Source of the DNA: Desulfobacterales bacterium
GTDB taxonomy: Bacteria > Desulfobacterota > Desulfobacteria > Desulfobacterales > JAUCGF01
Length of the DNA stretch: 6,787 nt
Assembly: GCA_029940345.1 (NCBI GenBank)
Contig: JAOZRC010000296.1
Location: forward strand, 1-6,787
Reading direction: 5' to 3'
In this document: positions 1 through 6,448 of the stretch, in pieces
Numbering within the stretch: position 1 is the first letter of the stretch
Layout of the letters: every line of letters starts with the position of its first letter
Made by a program: the position numbers and the translations under genes
The notes under the pieces: generated by a model
Database searches by the model: none
Told to the model about the DNA's origin: nothing
The model's input: the letters and a program-made list of their open reading frames with translations, nothing else

Positions 1-14
1 CCTGATTACCGAAT

Positions 15-41
15 GGTGGGTTCCGCCAGGCTCTGCCCACC
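15..41. repeat. Hairpin downstream of the GcvH-like operon (possible terminator or dispersed repeat)
   Basis: GGTGGG (15-20) and CCCACC (36-41) form a 6-bp stem with a 15-nt loop, 28 bp after the last stop codon. On the minus strand it reads GTAGGGTGGGC...CCCACC, resembling the GTAGGGTGGGC-type intergenic palindromes seen in many bacterial genomes. No T-run follows, so intrinsic termination is uncertain. Confidence 0.4.
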
Positions 42-69
42 CTACATATCAATTTACCAAAACCGCTGG

Positions 70-999
70 TTACATCCTGGAAAGAAACATCTGCGTCAAT
101 CTTTCCCACCCAAGCTCCGGCATCGCTCCGAAAATATCGTGAGCGATCTGGCCGCCGTCGGCAGCGAGCGGTCCGGTGGTTTTTTCAATCAGGTCGTATA
201 GACGCCCAACGTCTTCTTTCAACATCTCCTCGGTTTCATCCCCTAAACAGAGGGCTTTAAGCTCTTGCCTCAGGGTATCAGAATGCACTCGCATAATCCA
301 TCCATCCGAGTAGGAATCATCAATTGCCGTTTCCGCTGTTTCCCTGAAACGCGGGTTGATGTCGGTCACAACACCGCTAACAGGGGAAAGGATGGCAGCC
401 CGGTTATTGCCCCGTTCGAGATGAATATCGCCCCGATTTTGTTTTACCACTTTTCCCACAAGGGGCGCTTCGATCTTATCAGGCATGCCGAAAACCCGTA
501 AAGCAAAATCATCAAGGCCCACCCGGATTGTTGATCCTTCTTCGATTTTCGCCCAGGTGTGACCCCTGTGAAGATAATATCCTTGAGGGAATCTGATTCC
601 GTACACATCCAGAACATCCACCGGTTTGACCACGGCATACACGGAATATTGATCTTGAAAGTACTGATCGAATTCACAGTCACTGCAGTGATAATCGTTG
701 AAGCACGGTCTGAAAGCGATCCGCCTCTTCATGTGGTGAAGACAGGGGCGTTTGGATGCAGGCAGTTCCCTCAGCCTATCTTTCCAGTGGACGATCTTCT
801 CTTTTCTCCCTTTAACGATGCTTCCCTGTTCCCTGGGAAGCGCATTTTCCCGGGCCGCTTTTTGCATGACCCGGTCGAATTTACACCCACCACATTGATA
901 ATCCTGTCCGCAGAATTTTCGGGCCACGATCCCTGCCTGCATCCACAGGCAGGGAGCTGAACCGTTTGATATTGCGTTCGTTCGCAGAGTCATTTCCAT
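70..999 (-). CDS. GcvH-like (lipoyl-fold) protein with two N-terminal four-cysteine modules, paralogue 2
   Basis: A 309-aa cytoplasmic-looking protein with no signal peptide or membrane segment. Two cysteine modules of identical spacing (C-x12-C-x5-C-x2-C-x-F-D) lie at C17/C30/C36/C39 and C86/C99/C105/C108. They are followed at about 140-245 by a glycine-cleavage H-protein-like domain: GHTW (146-149), GLDDFA (161-166), SPVSG (205-209), GWI (233-235). In true H protein the lipoylated lysine lies eight residues before the proline of the PVSG-like motif; here that residue is N198 and the whole loop lacks the ESVKA pattern. True GcvH is about 130 aa, so this is a larger accessory protein. A helical tail ends in GPLAADGG (276-283) and PELGW (294-298), shared with the upstream paralogue. 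The first ATG is chosen because GGAG lies 6 nt upstream; M3 has poorer spacing. The gene starts 30 bp after the upstream paralogue and is probably co-transcribed with it. Role unknown; metal or Fe-S binding by the cysteines is inferred. Confidence 0.85.
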   Translation of the reverse strand: MEMTLRTNAISNGSAPCLWMQAGIVARKFCGQDYQCGGCKFDRVMQKAARENALPREQGSIVKGRKEKIVHWKDRLRELPASKRPCLHHMKRRIAFRPCFNDYHCSDCEFDQYFQDQYSVYAVVKPVDVLDVYGIRFPQGYYLHRGHTWAKIEEGSTIRVGLDDFALRVFGMPDKIEAPLVGKVVKQNRGDIHLERGNNRAAILSPVSGVVTDINPRFRETAETAIDDSYSDGWIMRVHSDTLRQELKALCLGDETEEMLKEDVGRLYDLIEKTTGPLAADGGQIAHDIFGAMPELGWERLTQMFLSRM

Positions 1000-1029
1000 G
1001 ACGAACTCCGTTGACTTTGATTTTGCAGT

Positions 1030-2028
1030 CTAGGTCTTAAGAAACGTTTGGGTCAGCTTATTCCACCCTAATTCCGGCAAGTTCCCATAAATATCACGGC
1101 TAAAATGCCCGCCGTCGGCAGCTAACGGCCCGGCAACTTCCTCGACCATTTGCTCAAGTTGGGCAACTTCCTGATTAATCCAATCCAGGCTGCCCGTATC
1201 GCTCATCAGGCTTTTGACAGATTTTTTGATATTTCCGGTGCGAACCAGGAATAGCCATCCATCGCCATAAGGTTCATGGGTTGCCAATCCCGGATTCTCT
1301 CTGACCCCGGAGTTCACTTCCACAATAACGCCTCCCACCGGAGAGAGTACATCGGCCGTGTTATCCTTGCGTCGCAAGCCCCAGCCGGCCGCACCCGGAT
1401 TCAGTTCCTTGCCCATCAACGGAAGATCGAATGCGTCCGCCTCACCCAGAAGTTTCATAGAAAAATCATCCAGGCCGATTCGAATGTATCCGCCGCTTTC
1501 AATCCGCGCCCAGGAATGGCCATTGTGAAAATGATAATCCATGGGAACGGCAAACCCTTTGACGTTATGCACATCTGCGGGTGCGTGATTGGTTTTTGCT
1601 GAAAGAATATCCTCAAAATATTGGTCGAAATCGCAATGGGCGCACTCATAATTGTAGGCACAGGCGCGTCGTTCGATTCGCCCGGTGAGGCTGTGTCGGC
1701 AGATTCGATCCAGATCGGTGCGGGTTCGCATGGCATCCTGCCAACTGGCGATCTTGCCTTTTTGGGCCTTAGAGATCATACCCCGGTCATATTTGCATGT
1801 GGTGCAATCAAAATAGTTGTTGCAGTTTTTAAACTTCACAACACCCGCACCCATCCACACACACGGATTGTCGGAACTGGCTTTCTTATCCGGACGGACC
1901 ATCCAGGTCTGGCCGCCTAAAACACTCTGAATCTCATCGGAATCACGCCTGTCTCGACCCTCGCCTTTTCTGTAAGTGGAACCATACCCCAAATTGCTTC
2001 TTCGCTCTTCTTTAATTTTTTTAGCCAT
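1030..2028 (-). CDS. GcvH-like (lipoyl-fold) protein with two N-terminal four-cysteine modules, paralogue 1
   Basis: A 332-aa protein alignable with the next gene along most of its length, plus an N-terminal charged, probably disordered extension of about 45 residues rich in K, R, D and E. Cysteine modules: C56/C69/C75/C78 and C110/C123/C129/C132, both C-x12-C-x5-C-x2-C-x-[FY]-D. The H-protein-like domain spans about 160-270, with GHSW (170-173), GLDDFS (185-190), LSPVGG (228-233), YGDGWL (254-259). The residue at the lipoyl position (eight before P230) is D222. K221 is one residue off, in a loop (RRKDNTAD) unlike the normal ESVKAASD, so lipoylation is doubtful. The conserved tail is GPLAADGG (300-307), PELGW (318-322), LTQTFL (325-330). 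The start is supported by a perfect AAGGAGG with 5-nt spacing. It is the first gene of a two-gene operon behind a sigma-54 promoter. Databases would probably label it 'glycine cleavage system protein H', but no other glycine-cleavage gene is present. Function unknown. Confidence 0.88.
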   Translation of the reverse strand: MAKKIKEERRSNLGYGSTYRKGEGRDRRDSDEIQSVLGGQTWMVRPDKKASSDNPCVWMGAGVVKFKNCNNYFDCTTCKYDRGMISKAQKGKIASWQDAMRTRTDLDRICRHSLTGRIERRACAYNYECAHCDFDQYFEDILSAKTNHAPADVHNVKGFAVPMDYHFHNGHSWARIESGGYIRIGLDDFSMKLLGEADAFDLPLMGKELNPGAAGWGLRRKDNTADVLSPVGGVIVEVNSGVRENPGLATHEPYGDGWLFLVRTGNIKKSVKSLMSDTGSLDWINQEVAQLEQMVEEVAGPLAADGGHFSRDIYGNLPELGWNKLTQTFLKT

Positions 2029-2033
2029 GTCAT

Positions 2034-2040
2034 CCTCCTT
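2034..2040 (-). promoter_or_regulatory. Strong Shine-Dalgarno (AAGGAGG) for the first GcvH-like gene
   Basis: On the minus strand AAGGAGG lies 5 nt before the ATG at 2028. It is a full anti-SD match, fixes the start, and predicts efficient translation of the first gene. The second gene has only GGAG (1006-1009). Confidence 0.9.
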
Positions 2041-2097
2041 GGTTATTTTTAAACTGTCAGGTTTTGTTTTCAGCTTTTTAATTTTAATATTTAATAA

Positions 2098-2113
2098 AGC
2101 AAGAAGCGTGCCA
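2098..2113 (-). promoter_or_regulatory. Sigma-54 (RpoN) -24/-12 promoter for the GcvH-like operon
   Basis: Read on the minus strand the sequence is TGGCACGCTTCTTGCT, preceded by C. It matches the RpoN consensus YTGGCACG-N4-TTGCW at every defined position: GG at 2112-2111, GC at 2100-2099, exact spacing. Placing the C of the GC at -12 puts the start site near 2087, which gives a 59-nt leader ahead of the ATG at 2028. Sigma-54 promoters need an AAA+ enhancer-binding activator. None is in the window, so it must be encoded elsewhere. The site is in the correct orientation in an otherwise very AT-rich intergenic region. Confidence 0.88.
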
Positions 2114-2303
2114 GGTTATGTGAAATAGTCAGAATTTTTTTCAACTATTTAATATAATAGTATTTTTATAATAATTTTGGGATATTTTTGTTTTAAAGCG
2201 TCAATTGGGAGTGTTGATAAATTCGACAGTTAAGGGAAAGAATTTAAAATATATAGAATCGAGATAGATTGAATTTATTATGATTTAAAATAGTTATATA
2301 TCT

Positions 2304-2339
2304 GTTGAAATTTTCATCACATGAGTTGACATTTTCAAC
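2304..2339. promoter_or_regulatory. Candidate tandem activator-binding site (21-bp-phased palindromic repeats)
   Basis: GTTGAAATTTTCA (2304-2316) and GTTGACATTTTCA (2325-2337) differ at one base and start exactly 21 bp apart, about two helical turns. The second copy is a perfect inverted repeat, GTTGA-N5-TCAAC (2325-2339). The first is the same with one mismatch. They lie about 225 and 245 bp upstream of the predicted sigma-54 start site, a plausible place for an enhancer-binding protein. AT-rich DNA throws up such patterns by chance, so the regulatory role is inference. Confidence 0.4.
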
Positions 2340-2406
2340 ATGGCTTTATATTTTTTCATAAAATAGGGTTCATTTAGTGGTGTTTGTTTTTCATTTGGCC
2401 ATTTTT

Positions 2407-5400
2407 TCACCTTTCAAGCGTAATATCGAGCAAACCGGCAATTTCGGCCACCGGTTCCCGCGCTTCTTCAAAGTCATAGTTATCAATATGTTCTTCGAGT
2501 CGTTGCAGCGGTTCCCTGAAATCAGGACCGGGCAGAAGTGTACCGAGAATGCTTATAAATTGGTCGGCTTTGATCTGGCCTTGATCAAGATAGTCATCCA
2601 GTTCGGACAGCAGATAGGCCAGTTTCTCCCGGTTCGCAACCGGTATCGGATCGGCGTCGGGAATGCCTGCCGGCGCTTTTGGCGGAACGGCTTTCAAAGT
2701 ACTCGCCGTTGCTGTTGTCAGGTTTAAAACAGTTATAAAATTATTGAGGACGTCGTCATCCGGACGGTCGTCTGCGGATACGGCCTCTTCCAACTCATGT
2801 GCGGCCTCTGACAGATCATCCGCACCGATGTTACCGGCTACGCCCTTGATTGTGTGCGCCGTAATCCGGATATGTTCGATGTCACCGCTGTCAAGCGCTT
2901 GCCGTATTGTTTCCGCAGTGTCAGAGTAGTCTTGGGCAAAATGGATTAAAAGCGTTTTCAGAAGCTTACGGTTGCCTCCCAGGCGTTTCAAAGCTGCGGC
3001 AATATCGAGACCTGGCATTTGCTCCGGGAGGTTTAGCGTATGGTTTTCCTCCCGTTCCACAAGACCCGGCACTGGTGTTTTTCTTGCTTGCGGTTTGATC
3101 CACTTGACCAGCATAGCGGTCAGTTCCGGGGGATCAATGGGCTTGGGCAGATGGTCATTCATTCCGACGGCCAGGCATTTTTCCCTGATTCCGGACATCG
3201 CATGCGCCGTCATAGCGATGATTGGCAAATCCTTGAACCGGGCATCCTGGCGTATTGACCGCGATGCCTCATAACCGTCCATTTTGGGCATTTCAAGGTC
3301 CATAAAAACCAGGTCATACGCTTCCAGGTTGACGGCCTTTACCGCTTCCAGGCCGTTGGCGGCAATCGTTACGATCATGCCGGCATGTTCCAAAAGTTCA
3401 GTCGCCACTTGCTGATTAATTTCGTTATCTTCAACGAGCAGTACATCGGCGTTCTTAATCCTGGTCAGTTCGTCGGCGTCATCAGCGTCATCAGCGTCAT
3501 CCGGCGGCCGGATGCGCGGCATCGATTCGGCTTTTTCACCGAAAAGTGATATGATCGTATCAAACAGCAAGGATCGTTCAACCGGCTTATTCAGAAAAGC
3601 GTCAACGCCGGTGTGGTCGGCTCGTTTTCTTACTTCTTCCCGGCCATAAGCGGATATCATGATGATAATCGGGATTTTAGACAAACCGGTGCGTTTTTTA
3701 ATGTGTTCGGTGGTTTCAATGCCGTTCATTTCCGGCATTTTATAGTCTGTCAGCACCAGGTCATAAGGTTCCTTAGCGTTTTCGAGTTCATGGAGTGCTT
3801 CCCGGCCTGAAGCGGCGAGAGTGACTTTAAAAGAGAACGATTCCAGGATTTCCTGCATTATTTCCCGTGCCGCGGCATTATCATCCGCCACCAGAACCCG
3901 CAGTCCCATCAGATCCGGATCCGGCATAAGGTGTTTACGCCTCTTTACATCAGACTGTCCGAACTCTGCAGTGAATGTAAAGACGCTTCCGTATCCGGGC
4001 CGGGAGGTCACCGAAATATCACCGTTCATCATTTCTGCCAGCCGCTTGCAGATAGTCAATCCCAGACCGGTGCCGCCATATTCACGGGTAGTGGAAGCGT
4101 CTGCCTGGGTAAAGGGCCGGAAAAGCCCGGAAATCTGTTTCGCAGTAAGTCCGATGCCTGTATCACGCACGGCGAAGCTGAGTTTCACCCGGTTTTCATC
4201 CATGCGAATCAGTTTCGTGGCAATGATAATCTCGCCGGTGTCCGTAAACTTAACCGCATTGTTCGTCAGGTTGATCAGAACCTGTCCGAGACGCAACGGA
4301 TCGCCCATCAGGGCCAAAGGCACATCCGGGGCTATGGCAAACAATATTTCGATTCCTTTACCCTCCGCCACCGGGCAAAGCAGATCGGACAGATTTTCCA
4401 TGACATCATTCAGCAAAAAGTGAGTTTGTTCCATGTCCAGTTTACCCGCTTCGATCTTGGAAAAATCAAGAATATCGTTGATAATTCCGAGCAGGGAGTT
4501 GGCGGAAGACAAAATCTTGGTCAGATAGTCATGTTGGCGGGGCGTGGGCTTAGTGCGCAGAGCAAGATGGGTGAATCCGATGATCGCGTTCATGGGCGTA
4601 CGAATCTCATGGCTCATGTTTGCTAAAAATTCACTCTTGGCCTGGTTGGCGATTTCGGCGGTTTCACGTTCTCTCAGGGCACTTTCTTTGGCCTTCCGTT
4701 CCGTTATATCAACCAGGGTGCCTTCATAATAAAGAAGTTTATCATCTGCATCACGAACCGCCCTCACGGATTCGGAACCCCAGAATAAACTGCCATCTTT
4801 ACGTTTGAATTGCCGTTCAATATCGGATATTCGGTTTTTTTTGTTTATATTTTTATAAGATTCCGCTTTTTCTTCGGGATTGGCATAACATTGCAGGGCG
4901 ATATCGGTAATATACGATAGCATTTCTGTTGGTGATGTAAATCCGAAATAGCGTGCCATGGAATTATTCACACTGATAAAACGACCGTCCGGTGAGGTTT
5001 GAAAGATACCTTCAACTGAATTTTCAAAAATGCTGCGATATTTCCTTTCAGACTCCTGTATTGTTTTTTTAGAAACAGAGAGCTTTTGCACCATATTATT
5101 AAACGCTTCTTCCAGTATTTTCAGTTCATCGCGTTTCTTTGCCTTGATATCTATTTTGATGTCATCCAACCTATCCATGCTGAGTTGTTCAGTTGCAGCC
5201 GTAAGTTTGGTCAGGGGACGCGTTAATTTGCGGCTGATCCATAGTACGATAACCCACATTGCCAAGGTTGTTATGACGGAGTTGATTATAATAAATAAAA
5301 AATTCAGTTTAACGCGGTCGAACACCACTTTATTGCTGGAATATAGCGCAGCTTCACCCACCTTGGTTTCTTTTCCTTGGTCCTTATGTATAATCGAAAA

Positions 5401-5808
5401 TGATAATTCAAATAAGCCGGTATACCCTTTGATTATCAGGCGGTTTCCATCTGAGGTGCATTTCAGAATATTACCATCCCGATCGACAATCATTCCTGAA
5501 GACCCAATCTCTTTACCGCTTTCATTCAGCAGCTTAACACCGACTACGGAAGGAAATCGCTTCATCCCTAAAAATGTGGGCTTTAATTGTCCCGGGTTCA
5601 TATCCCACAATGCCTGTGCCAGCGGAGGTTCAAATGTGTCGCCAATCACCTTCAGTTCGTTGTTGACCCGGTCTTTCGTATAGACATATTCAATTGATAA
5701 ATGGATAAACGTTACAACAAAAGTAATAAATAAATATGAAAAAATCACCCATTTCAAAAGTTGTGTGGCAATCGAATGTTTGGTTTGAACCATAGAATTT
5801 TGCGGCAT
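2407..5808 (-). CDS. Membrane hybrid sensor histidine kinase (TM-HAMP-PAS-HisKA-HATPase-REC-REC-HPt)
   Basis: An 1133-aa multi-step phosphorelay kinase of BarA-like layout. TM1 is about 17-39; a short extracytoplasmic sensor region (about 40-165) contains [15 protein letters not shown] and matches no domain I can name; TM2 is about 168-192; HAMP about 193-245; PAS about 254-372 ending in VDITERK. The dimerisation helix has [15 protein letters not shown] with phosphoacceptor H400. The ATPase domain shows N-box N513/N517, G1 box DTGIG (549-553), F box LFRPF and G2 box GGTGLGL (578-584). REC1 (about 636-757) has D642/D643, phospho-site D688, S719, K741. REC2 (about 787-903) has E793/D794, D837, T867, K889. 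HPt has AHTIKG with H985. A helical tail follows. All catalytic and relay residues are present, so the full H-D-H chain looks active. The start is supported by GAAGG 5 nt upstream. There is no DNA-binding output, so it must pass phosphate to a separate regulator. The DNA encoding the REC1-REC2 linker contains a 9-bp tandem repeat. Confidence 0.95.
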   Translation of the reverse strand: MPQNSMVQTKHSIATQLLKWVIFSYLFITFVVTFIHLSIEYVYTKDRVNNELKVIGDTFEPPLAQALWDMNPGQLKPTFLGMKRFPSVVGVKLLNESGKEIGSSGMIVDRDGNILKCTSDGNRLIIKGYTGLFELSFSIIHKDQGKETKVGEAALYSSNKVVFDRVKLNFLFIIINSVITTLAMWVIVLWISRKLTRPLTKLTAATEQLSMDRLDDIKIDIKAKKRDELKILEEAFNNMVQKLSVSKKTIQESERKYRSIFENSVEGIFQTSPDGRFISVNNSMARYFGFTSPTEMLSYITDIALQCYANPEEKAESYKNINKKNRISDIERQFKRKDGSLFWGSESVRAVRDADDKLLYYEGTLVDITERKAKESALRERETAEIANQAKSEFLANMSHEIRTPMNAIIGFTHLALRTKPTPRQHDYLTKILSSANSLLGIINDILDFSKIEAGKLDMEQTHFLLNDVMENLSDLLCPVAEGKGIEILFAIAPDVPLALMGDPLRLGQVLINLTNNAVKFTDTGEIIIATKLIRMDENRVKLSFAVRDTGIGLTAKQISGLFRPFTQADASTTREYGGTGLGLTICKRLAEMMNGDISVTSRPGYGSVFTFTAEFGQSDVKRRKHLMPDPDLMGLRVLVADDNAAAREIMQEILESFSFKVTLAASGREALHELENAKEPYDLVLTDYKMPEMNGIETTEHIKKRTGLSKIPIIIMISAYGREEVRKRADHTGVDAFLNKPVERSLLFDTIISLFGEKAESMPRIRPPDDADDADDADELTRIKNADVLLVEDNEINQQVATELLEHAGMIVTIAANGLEAVKAVNLEAYDLVFMDLEMPKMDGYEASRSIRQDARFKDLPIIAMTAHAMSGIREKCLAVGMNDHLPKPIDPPELTAMLVKWIKPQARKTPVPGLVEREENHTLNLPEQMPGLDIAAALKRLGGNRKLLKTLLIHFAQDYSDTAETIRQALDSGDIEHIRITAHTIKGVAGNIGADDLSEAAHELEEAVSADDRPDDDVLNNFITVLNLTTATASTLKAVPPKAPAGIPDADPIPVANREKLAYLLSELDDYLDQGQIKADQFISILGTLLPGPDFREPLQRLEEHIDNYDFEEAREPVAEIAGLLDITLER
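3478..3501 (-). repeat. 9-bp in-frame tandem repeat in the REC1-REC2 linker
   Basis: GTCATCAGC (plus strand) occurs twice in full plus six further bases. On the coding strand it gives repeated Asp-Asp-Ala codons, making the acidic linker [11 protein letters not shown] (770-780) of the kinase. Units are a multiple of three, so slippage would change linker length without breaking the frame. Confidence 0.75.
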
Positions 5809-5862
5809 AGATACCTTCTATCAATTAAATTCGGGGTTACCAGCACAAGGCGGGACGAAGTA

Positions 5863-5883
5863 AAGCGGAAAGCCGTTCCGCTT
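5863..5883. repeat. Perfect 8-bp inverted repeat (hairpin) upstream of the kinase
   Basis: AAGCGGAA (5863-5870) and TTCCGCTT (5876-5883) flank a 5-nt loop. Flanking GAAG (5857-5860) and CTTC (5884-5887) could extend the stem past a small bulge. No T-run follows on either strand, so it is not a standard intrinsic terminator. It lies 55-75 bp before the kinase start and would be in its leader if transcription begins upstream. It may be part of a dispersed repeat. Confidence 0.5.
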
Positions 5884-5949
5884 CTTCAACCTTGATGCGG
5901 CTATGAACGACATCATGATGACTCTGGATATGTTATTGGTTTTTACATC

Positions 5950-5978
5950 AACATAGGCTATTTTCGACGTGTTTGCAA
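5950..5978 (-). promoter_or_regulatory. Weak candidate sigma-70-type promoter for the kinase
   Basis: On the minus strand TTGCAA (5973-5978) and TATGTT (5950-5955) are separated by 17 bp, which is ideal spacing with imperfect hexamers. It would give a leader of roughly 130-140 nt including the 5863-5883 hairpin. Chance occurrence is quite possible. Confidence 0.2.
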
Positions 5979-6040
5979 TGACAGGCTCTAAATCTATAAA
6001 TACTATGAAGCTCGGCTACTGCCCCTCTATTGTATGTATA

Positions 6041-6048
6041 GAAAGTCA
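6041..6048 (+). repeat. Target-site duplication, left copy (GAAAGTCA)
   Basis: These eight bases directly abut the left terminus of the 302-bp element and are repeated exactly at 6351-6358 abutting its right terminus. This is the footprint expected of cut-and-paste insertion with an 8-bp stagger. Confidence 0.88.
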
Positions 6049-6083
6049 GGCATCCTTCATTTTCCGGTTTACACTTTCCTGAA

Positions 6084-6193
6084 ACTACTACAGCGATTTG
6101 AAAGTTCGTCCCCCCACCTACTTGCTGTCAAAAGCTTAGGCCATCGGGCCATCGGTATGCTGGGTGGGGGAGGAACTTCCAAGTTGTAGTAGT
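6084..6193. repeat. Internal hairpin A of the MITE-like element
   Basis: ACTACTACA (6084-6092) pairs perfectly with TGTAGTAGT (6185-6193). Inside it, 6102-6118 (AAGTTCG, C-run, ACC) pairs with 6163-6178 (GGTGGGGG, AGGAACTT) with one bulge and one mismatch. The loop (6119-6162) contains the octamer GGCCATCG twice in tandem (6139-6154). Confidence 0.75.
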
Positions 6194-6194
6194 A

Positions 6195-6303
6195 CTACAA
6201 GGATTTGGTTTAAAAAGGATTAAGACCGTGATTATCGTTTAGGTTCAGGCCATATTCCAAAGAACGACAGTTGTAAAAACCTTACTAAATTAAATCCTTG
6301 TAG
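6195..6303. repeat. Internal hairpin B of the MITE-like element
   Basis: CTACAAGGATTT (6195-6206) pairs perfectly with AAATCCTTGTAG (6292-6303). After a 2-nt bulge on each side, TTTAAAAAGG (6209-6218) pairs with CCTTACTAAA (6280-6289) at 8 of 10 positions. It starts one base after hairpin A ends. Confidence 0.72.
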
Positions 6304-6350
6304 ATCAGCGAGGAAAGTGTAAACTACTTTAATCTTATCTGAAGGATGCC

Positions 6351-6358
6351 GAAAGTCA
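6351..6358 (+). repeat. Target-site duplication, right copy (GAAAGTCA)
   Basis: Identical to 6041-6048 and immediately adjacent to the right terminus of the 302-bp element. Confidence 0.88.
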
Positions 6359-6359
6359 A

Positions 6360-6428
6360 ATATTAAATTTCACTGCATTATCGGTCGTCGGCGTATTACA
6401 CTCCCTCTATCCTTGTGAAATGTAATAT
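6360..6428. repeat. 14-bp inverted repeat downstream of the DUF4143 remnant
   Basis: ATATTAAATTTCAC (6360-6373) is complementary to GTGAAATGTAATAT (6415-6428) at 13 of 14 positions, with a 41-nt spacer. It lies just 3' of the remnant's restored stop and just outside the MITE duplication. It is AT-rich with no proper T-run, so a terminator is only a possibility. Confidence 0.35.
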
Positions 6429-6448
6429 GTGCCTGTCTATAGAGTACC

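Larger units (their letters stand above)
2029..2406. other. AT-rich 378-bp intergenic region between kinase and GcvH-like operon
   Basis: This stretch is far richer in A and T than the genes either side. It holds the ribosome binding site, the sigma-54 promoter (2098-2113), inverted AATAGT/ACTATT half-sites at 2124-2161 and the phased palindromes at 2304-2339. I see no open reading frame worth calling, no RNA gene, and no GC-rich hairpin plus T-run that would act as an intrinsic terminator after the kinase, so read-through from the kinase cannot be excluded. Confidence 0.7.
5821..6015 (-). pseudogene. Possible decayed coding or dispersed-repeat fragment upstream of the kinase
   Basis: One minus-strand frame is open from 6015 to a TGA at 5821-5823, with EPVIANTSKIAYVDVKTNN in its first part. 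An ATG-ATG pair at 5911-5916 could start a 31-aa peptide ending 12 bp before the kinase ATG. A second frame, opening near 5930, reads DVVHSRIKVEEAERLSALL and looks more protein-like over the GC-richer part. Two frames each looking coding in turn suggests a frameshifted remnant or a dispersed repeat. I do not recognise the protein, and it may simply be non-coding leader. Confidence 0.22.
6049..6350. mobile_element. Complete MITE-like non-autonomous transposable element, 302 bp
   Basis: The ends are perfect 11-bp inverted repeats, GGCATCCTTCA (6049-6059) and TGAAGGATGCC (6340-6350). A further perfect 14-bp inverted pair lies just inside (GTTTACACTTTCCT at 6067-6080; complement at 6311-6324). 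An 8-bp duplication GAAAGTCA flanks both ends. The interior has no convincing ORF and is made of two long imperfect palindromes: hairpin A 6084-6193 and hairpin B 6195-6303. The right end is closely related to the element end at 6733-6787 (same 11-mer, then AAAGTAGTT-N-ACACTTT), so this copy is probably a deletion derivative moved by that family's transposase. An 8-bp duplication is produced by several families (for example ISL3, IS66, IS256, IS1595); I cannot assign one. It lies 240 bp upstream of the kinase start. Confidence 0.88.

Noticed and set aside
1396..1398. K221 of the upstream paralogue as the lipoyl lysine
   Set aside because: It is one residue off the canonical position, the surrounding loop does not resemble ESVKA, and the second paralogue has no lysine there.
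2029..2087. Glycine riboswitch or other structured leader for the 'glycine cleavage H' genes
   Set aside because: The predicted leader is only 59 nt, AT-rich and without paired GC-rich stems or recognisable aptamer cores.
2341..2406. Intrinsic terminator after the kinase
   Set aside because: Only A/T tracts and weak AT stems are present; there is no GC-rich hairpin followed by a T-run on the minus strand.
3821..4626. Long plus-strand open frames (200 and 231 aa) opposite the kinase ATPase/REC region
   Set aside because: They are antisense shadows of a clearly coding minus-strand gene, with low-complexity, non-family-like translations and no supporting ribosome binding site.
5030..5683. A 217-aa plus-strand open frame opposite the kinase sensor region
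   Set aside because: It overlaps TM, HAMP and PAS coding sequence entirely; the Ser/Leu-rich translation is typical of antisense reading.
6049..6350. CRISPR array or integron attC array
   Set aside because: The repeats are inverted rather than regularly spaced direct repeats, and the exact terminal repeats with an 8-bp target duplication explain the structure better.
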